Below are positions 16,260-23,767 of a stretch of DNA of 25,269 bases, one piece after another. Below the pieces are notes generated by a model, which saw only the letters and a program-made list of their open reading frames with translations, searched no databases and was not told where the DNA came from. The DNA is from Sediminibacterium ginsengisoli (lineage in GTDB: Bacteria > Bacteroidota > Bacteroidia > Chitinophagales > Chitinophagaceae). The stretch lies in the NCBI GenBank assembly GCA_945860335.1, contig CAMAQW010000005.1, positions 1-25,269 of the forward strand. The letters run 5' to 3'. Each line of letters begins with the position of its first letter. Position 1 is the stretch's first letter. The translations under genes were made by a program, and so were the position numbers.

Positions 16260-16991
16260 TTAAATTAACCCTGGCAGCTCGGGATAATCGAAAGCATCCA
16301 TTGGATTTGAAGCGGTTCTAAAACTTTTATCTAACGTGTAGGCACTCAATTGATTAGCGTCATAGGTGATCGATGCTAGTTCCATTATTTTAGATTCAGA
16401 TAAACAAGGGTTAAGCCATTCACTTGCTTGTGCCTCAGTTAAAATGGTTGGCATTCTTTTTTTCTTGTTGTGAATTTGTTCCATAAATGCGTTTGCCTTT
16501 GTGGTAACAATTGAAAAAGTATCCATGGTTTCACCTGATTCTTTGTCGGTCCAGGGTTGAAAAATCCCAGCCATATAAAATAAGGACTGTTCTTTTATCG
16601 TAATAAAATAAGGGTAGGCAATTTCTTTTATTGCACCTGCCGGTTTGTAATGTCGCCACTCATAAAAGCCGCTAGAAAGTACGAGACACCTATTGTTAAG
16701 TGCAGCGGGTTTAAATAGTTTACTCTCGAATAATCTTTCGGCGGTGGCATTGAGGGTGTTAAATTTTTCACGTCCTGCCTGAACCTCTTGGGTGGTTTTT
16801 ACCCAGGATGCAATCAGTTCCCAATGCGCATTTTCGATGGTAAAATTTTCAGTACTGCCCTTAACGATGGGCCAATTATGATAGCTGAATCCACTTTGCA
16901 GCGGCCTATTTGTGGGGTCTAATTGTTTGGTTGTGCCAGAAAGGGTAATGGTAGCTCCTTTTGGAGCGACCAGGCTGTTAAAATAACACAT
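16260..16991 (-). CDS. SOS response-associated peptidase family protein (SRAP; YedK/HMCES-like)
   Basis: DNA-repair protein that in studied relatives forms a covalent thiazolidine link with abasic sites in single-stranded DNA. It is 243 residues. The start at 16991 is fixed by Met1-Cys2, because Cys2 is the catalytic residue once Met is removed. Other family residues are Asn81 (NATAE), Glu111 in GFYEW (108-112), and His174 with RMP (179-181) in IHNKKKRMP. The residue two after the active-site Asn, usually Arg for DNA-backbone binding, is Thr83 here. Cytoplasmic. It is divergent from SusC with 334 bp between the two starts and has no functional tie to the glycan genes. Confidence 0.9.
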   Translation of the reverse strand: MCYFNSLVAPKGATITLSGTTKQLDPTNRPLQSGFSYHNWPIVKGSTENFTIENAHWELIASWVKTTQEVQAGREKFNTLNATAERLFESKLFKPAALNNRCLVLSSGFYEWRHYKPAGAIKEIAYPYFITIKEQSLFYMAGIFQPWTDKESGETMDTFSIVTTKANAFMEQIHNKKKRMPTILTEAQASEWLNPCLSESKIMELASITYDANQLSAYTLDKSFRTASNPMDAFDYPELPGLI

Positions 16992-17325
16992 GCTTAAAGG
17001 TACAAAAAGCCTGTTATTCGAACTCTAAATCAGATAGGTATGATTCCCAAGTAATTAGGGTGTATGTGTTAGGTTTGGTAGGCATGATTTGGTATTGTAT
17101 ACTATAAGAAACAAGCAAAAAAGAAAATTGTTGAAAGGTGGAGCAAGTTATATGTACAAAATCATAATATTATTAAAATAAATAATGCGTAAATTATTTA
17201 TTATCTATTTATATTAAAATGTTAAACAAAAGTTAAGCCGAACTTAATTTTTTTCATTATTTTTAATACTGCTTAATATAGTTGATACCCTCAATTATAA
17301 TTTGTTTAAACCCAAAATTAACCAA
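16992..17325. promoter_or_regulatory. Intergenic region between SRAP and susC-like genes
   Basis: This 334-bp AT-rich spacer separates two divergent genes and must carry their promoters. Visible items are TAGGTTTG at 17070-17077 (plus strand; an exact TAnnTTTG -7 match but without a -33 TTTG at the right distance), a perfect AT-only inverted repeat at 17177-17202, and a weaker AAGTT/AACTT repeat near 17234-17249 followed by a T-run. TATAATTTG at 17296-17304 is close to a -7 box but only about 22 bp from the ATG. No small gene was found here. Confidence 0.5.
17177..17202. repeat. Perfect 10-bp inverted repeat with 6-base loop upstream of susC
   Basis: AATAAATAAT (17177-17186) and ATTATTTATT (17193-17202) are exact reverse complements around GCGTAA. 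It lies 124 bp before the SusC ATG. It could be an operator or a weak leader hairpin; in sequence this AT-rich a chance origin is also possible. Confidence 0.6.
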
Positions 17326-20300
17326 ATGAAGAAAAATTTGTATCTGATGCTGGCAATGTTCTTTTCATTGAACATGGCACTAGCTCAAACTACAACTGTT
17401 ACTGGAAAAATCACAGACGCAAAAGGTGCGCCTGTTGAATCTGCAACAGTGAAAGAAAAAGGAACAAGCAATGCAACAACTGCAGATGCGAATGGCCTTT
17501 TCAAGATTACAGTAAAGCAAAATGCTGTTTTGCAGATTTCTGCAACAGGTTTTGCAAGTTTTGAAGTTGCTGCTGCTAAAGCAAGCAAGATTACACTTCA
17601 AGAATCAGTAGATAACTTATCTGAAGTTGTTGTTACGGCTTTAGGTGTTAAAAGAGAAAAGAAAGCCCTTGGTTATTCTGTTCAGGAAGTTAAAGGAGAA
17701 AACTTAACGATTGCAAAATCAACAGATGTAAGTACTTCTTTAGCTGGTAAAGTAGCAGGTATTCAAGTTGTAGGTTCTCCTAGTTCTGCATTCGATAATG
17801 GTAGTATCTTAATTCGTGGTGTTACTGGTTTAGGACCACAAGAGCCCATTTTTGTTGTGGACGGAACAATTACCAACCAATCTGCTGTTTTAATGGATAA
17901 CGTAGAAAATCTTTCTGTGTTAAAAGGACCTGCAGCAACTGCATTATATGGTCAAAGAGCAGCAAACGGTGCGGTAGTAATTACGACTAAAAGAGGTTCT
18001 CGTAAAAAATTCAGTGGTGTTGAAGTAAACCTAGGTGCAACTTTCGAAAAAATTGCATTGTTACCTCCTTACCAAAATGAATATGCGGGTGGTTATTCAT
18101 CTTCATACACGAACAAAAACTCTTTAGGTGCTGGTTATTTAGATGATCAAGGTTATTATATTTTCAACTACGATCCAACGGTACACCCAGCATCTTGGGC
18201 ATCTTTCCAAGGTCAAAAAATGTTGGAGTATGGTGCGGATGAAAGTTGGGGACCAAAAATCAATGGTTCTATGTACCGTGCTTATTGGAGCTGGTATCCT
18301 GGTAAAGAATTTGGTCAGTTAACGCCAATGGTTGCTCAACCAAATAACGTTAAAGACTTTTTCCAAACAGGATTAAACCTAAACAACTCTGTTGCATTTA
18401 CATCAGGTGGTGAAGGACATAATTTTAGATTAACCTATGGTAACCAACAAAGAACGCTTGTGATCCCTAATGCAAATAGAGATCAGCATCAGATTGCTTT
18501 AAACGGTTCTTTTGATGTTGGTAAAAAAATGACCATCTCTACAGATGTTACATATACAACCTTTGCTACAAAAGGTGCTCCTGCAGAAGGATATGATTTA
18601 TCTGGTTTGAATATTACGCAAAACTTTAACCAATGGTTCCAAAGACAATTGGATATGAATCGTATGAAGCAGTACCGTGAAGCTGATGGTAGTTTAAATT
18701 CTTGGAACATTGGTGATCCAAATGCTACAGGTGATTTTTCTTCTTACGGTATACCTCAGTATTGGGATAACCCTTATTTTGTTGTTGCAGAAAACTATAC
18801 AACACAAAAGCAAAATAGACTTGTTGGAAATATTGGTTTCAATTACAAGTTCAACAATCATTTGAGTCTTCAGTCAAATGCTAGAATGAACTCTTATTAT
18901 AATGAGAATGATGGTAGAATGGCCACAGGTTCTTTAACCTTACCTTACTACAGACAAGCTCAAAACCAATACAAGGAAATGAACTATGAAGCCAATTTAA
19001 TTTACAAAAATAAATTTGGTGCATTTTCTGTAGATGGTTTAGCGGGTGGTAACATCAGAAGAAATAGTTACAGCCAAATGTCATTAGCAACAGAGGGTGG
19101 TTTAAGCTCTCCTAACTATTTTGATATTGCTGCTTCGGTTTCTCGTCCTTCTTATTCTAGAGGTTATGAGAAAAAAATTGTTAACTCATTTTACGGTAAA
19201 GCTTCTGTTGGTTACAAAGACTTCATCTTTGTGGATGCAACCCTTCGTAACGACTGGTCATCTGCACTACCAACAGCAAACAACTCTTACCTATATCCTT
19301 CTGTAAGTACAAGTTTTATCTTTACAGAATTTTTGAAAACAAGCTGGTTGACTTATGGTAAGTTACGTGCGTCTTATGCGAGCGTAGGTTCTGACCTAGG
19401 AGCACACTCACTTGACTTAGCAATTAACAACGGATCTTTTTACGGTAGCAATGCTTCTGTATCAATTGGTAACCAATTTAAAGGTGGTGGTATCCGCCCA
19501 GCTTTAACAAAAGCATACGAATTTGGTATCGAATTAAAGTTGTTCAAGAAAATTGGATTGGATGCAACAGTGTATCAAAACAACAACACCGATCAAATTT
19601 TAGGTGTTGATGTATCTCCTTCAAGTGGCTTCTCAACTGCTCAAATTAACGCTGGTAACATCGTTAGCCAAGGTATTGAGCTTTCATTAAATGGTAAGCC
19701 TATCGAAACCAAAAATTTCGTTTGGGAAACTAGCATCAACTGGGCTAAAAACCGCAATGAAATTAAAGAGTTAGCTCCTGGTATCAATACATACTTATAT
19801 GCAACCAACCGTTACGATACGCGTTTAGAGCATAGAGTAGGTGGTCAGTGGGGTACTTATTACGGAAGAAAGTGGAGAACAGATCCAACTTCTGGTAAAA
19901 CTTTAATTGATGCAACAGGTCAACCATTATATGATATCAATAAAGAAATTGGTACCGTATTACCTAAGTTTACTGGTGGTTTATTTAATACATTCCGTTA
20001 TAAGAATTTTGATTTAGCATTTTCTATCGATTTCCAAAGCGGTGGATTGTTCTACTCTGAAACAAGAAACTTTAATTCAGGTACTGGTTTGTCACAAGAA
20101 ACTGTGGGTGTAAACGATAAAGGTAACGACTGGAGAGATTATCCAGGAACTTACTCAACTGCTACTGGTAATGCTGGTAACGGTGGTATTCGTATCCCGG
20201 GTGTTTTTGCAAACGGTGCTTTAGTTGGTAAAGAAAACAACAGATATATTTCTGCCCGTGCATACTGGTACACAGCGCGTCAACGTGATGCTAGCAATGT

Positions 20301-20550
20301 ATTATTAGATGCATCATTTATCAAATTACGTGAAGTAAGATTTGGTTATAGCATTCCTGCTTCTGTATTAAAGAAAATGCCATTTGCTAAATCAGCAAAC
20401 TTTGGAGTTATTTTACAAAACGCATGGTTGATTTGGGCTACAACGAAGCAATGGGGTATCGACCCATCTGAGTTAGAAGTGTTTTACAGAGAAGGTGGAC
20501 AGCTTTCTTCTACACGTCAACTTGGTGTTAACTTACGTGTAACCTTCTAA
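17326..20550 (+). CDS. SusC/RagA family TonB-linked outer-membrane transporter
   Basis: Outer-membrane barrel that imports ligand captured by its SusD partner, normally oligosaccharide or peptide, driven by TonB. It is 1074 residues from the ATG at 17326; a TTG 24 bp upstream in frame is unlikely because the ATG leads directly into MKKNLYLMLAMFF and a signal site at ALAQ. Next come a carboxypeptidase-D-like regulatory domain (about 23-95, VTGKITDAKGAPVESATV), the SusC box around LSEVVVTALGVKREKKALGY, and a plug with ILIRGV, PIFVVDG and ATALYGQRAANGAVVITTKRG. The barrel ends in NLRVTF with the expected terminal Phe. The SusD-like gene follows 34 bp later. The substrate is unknown; the nearby fucosidases suggest a fucosylated glycan. 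Confidence 0.95.
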   Translation: MKKNLYLMLAMFFSLNMALAQTTTVTGKITDAKGAPVESATVKEKGTSNATTADANGLFKITVKQNAVLQISATGFASFEVAAAKASKITLQESVDNLSEVVVTALGVKREKKALGYSVQEVKGENLTIAKSTDVSTSLAGKVAGIQVVGSPSSAFDNGSILIRGVTGLGPQEPIFVVDGTITNQSAVLMDNVENLSVLKGPAATALYGQRAANGAVVITTKRGSRKKFSGVEVNLGATFEKIALLPPYQNEYAGGYSSSYTNKNSLGAGYLDDQGYYIFNYDPTVHPASWASFQGQKMLEYGADESWGPKINGSMYRAYWSWYPGKEFGQLTPMVAQPNNVKDFFQTGLNLNNSVAFTSGGEGHNFRLTYGNQQRTLVIPNANRDQHQIALNGSFDVGKKMTISTDVTYTTFATKGAPAEGYDLSGLNITQNFNQWFQRQLDMNRMKQYREADGSLNSWNIGDPNATGDFSSYGIPQYWDNPYFVVAENYTTQKQNRLVGNIGFNYKFNNHLSLQSNARMNSYYNENDGRMATGSLTLPYYRQAQNQYKEMNYEANLIYKNKFGAFSVDGLAGGNIRRNSYSQMSLATEGGLSSPNYFDIAASVSRPSYSRGYEKKIVNSFYGKASVGYKDFIFVDATLRNDWSSALPTANNSYLYPSVSTSFIFTEFLKTSWLTYGKLRASYASVGSDLGAHSLDLAINNGSFYGSNASVSIGNQFKGGGIRPALTKAYEFGIELKLFKKIGLDATVYQNNNTDQILGVDVSPSSGFSTAQINAGNIVSQGIELSLNGKPIETKNFVWETSINWAKNRNEIKELAPGINTYLYATNRYDTRLEHRVGGQWGTYYGRKWRTDPTSGKTLIDATGQPLYDINKEIGTVLPKFTGGLFNTFRYKNFDLAFSIDFQSGGLFYSETRNFNSGTGLSQETVGVNDKGNDWRDYPGTYSTATGNAGNGGIRIPGVFANGALVGKENNRYISARAYWYTARQRDASNVLLDASFIKLREVRFGYSIPASVLKKMPFAKSANFGVILQNAWLIWATTKQWGIDPSELEVFYREGGQLSSTRQLGVNLRVTF

Positions 20551-20584
20551 TACATCTTCGTAAAAAAACTTAAAAACAACAACG

Positions 20585-22009
20585 ATGAAAAAAATATTAA
20601 TTCTTATAGTTGTACTTGCAACGTTGCAGAGTTGTAATAAGTTTGGCGATACCAACGTGTCTCCAACACTTCTTACAAAAGCATCTACAAGTGCCTTATT
20701 AACCAATTCGCAACAAGCGATGAAATCTGTTATGTTTAATAACAGATTAGCAAACCTTTATGTTCAGCACTTATCGGAAGGTCCTTATCCGGGTTCTTCT
20801 TTATACAGTGATCGTAATGCTAGTTTTGCAGGATGGTATGTTGGACCATTGTATGATTTACAAACCATCATTAATTACAACAACACAGGTTCCCCATCTA
20901 CCATTGGTAATGGTTCTAAAGCCAACCAAATTGGTGCTGCAAGAATCCTTAAAGCATTTTACTTTTTACGTATGACAGACATTTGGGGTGATATCCCTTA
21001 TTCTGATGCATTAAAAGGTAGCACTGCGTATTCTCCAAAATATGATACACAAGAATCTATTTACACCGATTTATTTAAAGAGTTAACTGAAGCGGTTGCT
21101 CAAATCAAAGAAAATGAAGCGGGTGTAGTAGGTGATGTACTATTCAATGGTGATATGGCTGCTTGGAAGCGTTTTGCAAATACCATTCGTTTAGCAATGT
21201 CTGTACGTTTGTCAAAAGTAAACGCTGCAAAAGGTAAAACAGAATATGCTGCTGCTTTAGCTGCAGGTGTTATTGGTAGCAATGCGCAAAACATCATGTA
21301 TAAGTTTATCGCAGGCGATCCTAATAACTACAATCCTTGGTACGACAACTACTCTGTTAGTAATCGTAACGACTATGCAATCAGCAAAACAATGACTGAT
21401 TACATGGAGCCAAAAGCGGATCCACGTTTACCAGTATTTGGTGAAGTGTTAGCAAGTGGTTTGGTTAAAGGTTTACCTTATGGTAGAAATGCTGCTGTAA
21501 ATATCCCTGCTGCTTATAGCCGTATAGGTGCTGCTTTTAGAGGTCAAGGTTCTCCACTTTCTATTTATAACTATGCCGAAGTTTTATTCTTGCAAGCAGA
21601 AGCTGCTAAGCTTGGTTATACAACTGGTGGTGATGCTGATGCCGAAGCAAAGTACAAAGCTGCTATCAAAGCTTCTTGGGAAATGTATGGTGTTTATGAT
21701 GCAACTAAATACAATGCATACATCGCTAATGCTAATGTAGCGTATTCAAGTGCTAATGCGCACAAGCAAATTTTAACTGAAAAATGGGTTCATAACTACT
21801 TAAGCTCTTGGGAAACTTGGTGCGATTGGAGAAGAACTGGATTCCCTGTATTAACTGCTGCAGTTGATAGAGTTGATTCTAGAGGTATTCCTTTCCGTTT
21901 AGGTTATCCTCCAACAGAGGCTTCTTTAAACCCAACAAATTATAAAGCTGCTGTTGCTGCCCTAGGCGGAACAGATGACAACTACGGTAAAATGTGGTGG
22001 TCTAAGTAA
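20585..22009 (+). CDS. SusD/RagB family surface lipoprotein (SusD-like_2 type)
   Basis: Surface glycan-binding lipoprotein that forms the lid of the SusC transporter. It is 474 residues; the lipobox LQSC gives Cys17 as lipid anchor. Family signs are the N-terminal NKFGDTNVSPT, AARILKAFYFLRMTDIWGDIPYSDA in the TPR-like helices, DPRLPVFG, YAEVLFLQAEAAKLG and the C-terminal ILTEKWVHNYLSSWETWCDWRRTG. This pattern matches the SusD-like_2 branch. It is co-transcribed with SusC (34-bp gap) and followed by an intrinsic terminator, so the pair forms a two-gene unit. No regulator (hybrid two-component system or sigma/anti-sigma pair) is present in the window. Aromatic residues could stack on sugars, but the binding site cannot be read from sequence alone. 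Confidence 0.93.
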   Translation: MKKILILIVVLATLQSCNKFGDTNVSPTLLTKASTSALLTNSQQAMKSVMFNNRLANLYVQHLSEGPYPGSSLYSDRNASFAGWYVGPLYDLQTIINYNNTGSPSTIGNGSKANQIGAARILKAFYFLRMTDIWGDIPYSDALKGSTAYSPKYDTQESIYTDLFKELTEAVAQIKENEAGVVGDVLFNGDMAAWKRFANTIRLAMSVRLSKVNAAKGKTEYAAALAAGVIGSNAQNIMYKFIAGDPNNYNPWYDNYSVSNRNDYAISKTMTDYMEPKADPRLPVFGEVLASGLVKGLPYGRNAAVNIPAAYSRIGAAFRGQGSPLSIYNYAEVLFLQAEAAKLGYTTGGDADAEAKYKAAIKASWEMYGVYDATKYNAYIANANVAYSSANAHKQILTEKWVHNYLSSWETWCDWRRTGFPVLTAAVDRVDSRGIPFRLGYPPTEASLNPTNYKAAVAALGGTDDNYGKMWWSK

Positions 22010-22039
22010 ATCGTTCTCGTATTTATCTTGGTTTTTAAG

Positions 22040-22070
22040 AAGGAGGTCGTTTTTACGATCTCCTTTTTTT
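22040..22070 (+). terminator. Intrinsic terminator of the susCD-like operon
   Basis: A 10-bp stem (22040-22049 with 22056-22065, one G-T pair), a six-base loop of mostly T, and a run of T to 22070. It lies 31 bp after the SusD stop. Part of the stem reads AAGGAGGTCG and could be mistaken for a ribosome site, but the pairing and T-tract favour a terminator. Confidence 0.87.
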
Positions 22071-22086
22071 ATACTAGTTTTATGCC

Positions 22087-22365
22087 ATGGGCACTAGGTT
22101 AATATCTTTTCTGGTTTGTTTGTTGGCGGTAGCTGCTGCTAACGGGCAAATGCGTTTTCAGGTAAAATCTATAACTGTTGGTGCCATTAAAAAAGTAGAC
22201 AGTTTAAAATACAGTCCTGTCAATATTTTAGCGCCCAATAATTATGTTAAAGGCCTTGCGTTTTTTTGCAAACAAGAATGGCAATTTGAAAAGCGCACAA
22301 AAATACCTTTCCGTTTCAGGTTAGGTAGTTTAGATTACGTCAATAAATTAGAAGGAAAGAAGTAG
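22087..22365 (+). CDS. Small secreted protein of unknown function, 92 residues
   Basis: Not assigned to a named family. The ATG at 22087 is followed by a signal peptide (hydrophobic LISFLVCLLAVAAA, cleavage before Gln21 at ANGQ). The mature part of about 72 residues is basic and ends FRFRLGSLDYVNKLEGKK. The coding call rests on the signal peptide, codon use like its neighbours and position between defined features. It starts 17 bp after the susCD terminator and stops one base before the stop of the convergent GH29 gene. The spacer leaves little room for a promoter apart from AT-rich sequence near 22064-22075, so expression by terminator read-through is possible. Envelope location is inferred. 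Confidence 0.7.
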   Translation: MGTRLISFLVCLLAVAAANGQMRFQVKSITVGAIKKVDSLKYSPVNILAPNNYVKGLAFFCKQEWQFEKRTKIPFRFRLGSLDYVNKLEGKK

Positions 22366-22366
22366 T

Positions 22367-23746
22367 TTAATAGAGAGCAAATGTTTTAATCATTGGCGCG
22401 CTTGTAGCTTCTTTAATGATAAGCCTTACCGCTGTTGCCTTTATGGGCGTATCTAGTAGCCCAATGTATTTATGGCCAATACAAGTCCCTTCTTTAATTA
22501 TTTTCCACTGATCATTTATGTTCGCTTCAATTACAAAAGACCTAACGCGTTCGCCTTCTTGAATATTTTCTTGGATGACTATTTTGCTAAAAGATTTTTG
22601 TTGAGGAATGTTAATGGTGTAATCTTTTTGTTGAGGCTTTAAGGAAGCCACCGGCGTTTTAAATACTTTTTTAATGCTATCGCCCCAAGCTTTAAGCATT
22701 GCAACATCTGCGTTTGGAATGAGGCCTCTGTTGTCTGGTGTAATGCCAAGTATGAGTGTAGAATTGTGCCCCACCGACCCGTAATACATGTTCATCATTT
22801 TGTCAATTGGGTTTACATGGTGGTCTTCGTTGGGATTCCAGAACCAATCATGTCCGCCTTTGTGGCCACGAAGTGGCGCATCACTCATAGCAGGCATCCA
22901 AAATTTGCCAGCAGGGTCGCCGGTTTTAAGCAATGCAAAATTGTTGGCAAAAATAGTTTCTTGTTTTACCGCATGTGAAAACACAAAAGGGAAGGTAGAC
23001 CATGAAGGGTAGGGTACTGTTCCAGATTCGGAGCCACCCCATCTAAAGTCGGCCTTTTGTGCGTTGTGGTAAAAAAGACAATTGGGTTGATACTTTGTAA
23101 CAATCGGTAAAATGTTGGGTCCGTTTTTTGAAGGATCATCGGCACCACCATCAAACCATATCATAAATAATTTACCATAACGGGTGCAAAGTTCTGTTAC
23201 CATTTGTTCGCACATATATTTATAGGCTGCTTGTCTGCGTTTTACAAATTCACTAGAACCCTCAATTTTAAAATCATGTACACCTAAATACGAATTCCAT
23301 CTAATACCTACATAAATCCCCGGCTCAACACCATATTTACGACAAGAGTATACAAAATCGCGTACAATATCTCCTTTGCCATTTTGAAATTTGATCGCTT
23401 TCATGCAGTAAGGGTTTGCGTCACTTTGGTAAAGGGCAAATCCTGTTTCATGCGTAACAGTAAGAACTGCAAATTTGGCCCCACCTGCTTTAGCAGCCTG
23501 TATCCACTGATCTGTGTTTAACTGTGTTGGGTTAAAAATATTAGCGTTGTTAAAAGGCGTGATTCTATTTTGCGCCTGGTTGTATGGCGTGCCCTGAAAC
23601 ACCGGCAAATCATAAGAAATGAGCACACCAACTTCTGCTCTTTGCCAAGCTAGTTGAGGAGCAGAAGGCTTTGGCTGATTTATTTCTTGCGCAAAACCAA
23701 AACTGGTACTACAAAGTGTAATAAGTATGAGTAGATAATATTTCAT
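22367..23746 (-). CDS. GH29 alpha-L-fucosidase-like protein, divergent active site, secreted
   Basis: Retaining alpha-L-fucosidase family protein of 459 residues, exported (signal ending GFAQ). A TIM-barrel catalytic domain (about 30-360) is followed by a C-terminal beta-sandwich resembling a discoidin-like carbohydrate-binding module (about 370-459). The nucleophile is predicted to be Asp199 in MIWFDGG. The motif that in studied GH29 enzymes reads KHHDGF is THETGF here (98-103), and the early FIHW motif is ISYD (43-46), so two fucose-contacting histidines seem to be replaced. DWFWNPNEDHHV and LILGITPD near 320 and 350 fit the family. It follows GH95 by 21 bp, so both are likely on one transcript. 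It may act on fucose or a related sugar; activity is uncertain. Confidence 0.85.
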   Translation of the reverse strand: MKYYLLILITLCSTSFGFAQEINQPKPSAPQLAWQRAEVGVLISYDLPVFQGTPYNQAQNRITPFNNANIFNPTQLNTDQWIQAAKAGGAKFAVLTVTHETGFALYQSDANPYCMKAIKFQNGKGDIVRDFVYSCRKYGVEPGIYVGIRWNSYLGVHDFKIEGSSEFVKRRQAAYKYMCEQMVTELCTRYGKLFMIWFDGGADDPSKNGPNILPIVTKYQPNCLFYHNAQKADFRWGGSESGTVPYPSWSTFPFVFSHAVKQETIFANNFALLKTGDPAGKFWMPAMSDAPLRGHKGGHDWFWNPNEDHHVNPIDKMMNMYYGSVGHNSTLILGITPDNRGLIPNADVAMLKAWGDSIKKVFKTPVASLKPQQKDYTINIPQQKSFSKIVIQENIQEGERVRSFVIEANINDQWKIIKEGTCIGHKYIGLLDTPIKATAVRLIIKEATSAPMIKTFALY

Positions 23747-23767
23747 TTAAATAATTTTTGACCAGCG

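Noticed and set aside
17296..17304. TATAATTTG as the susC promoter -7 box
   Set aside because: The spacing differs from TAnnTTTG by one base, no -33 element fits, and it would leave a leader of only about 15 bases.
22040..22049. AAGGAGG as a strong Shine-Dalgarno for the 92-residue gene
   Set aside because: It lies about 40 bp before the ATG, far beyond normal spacing, and forms one arm of a terminator hairpin.
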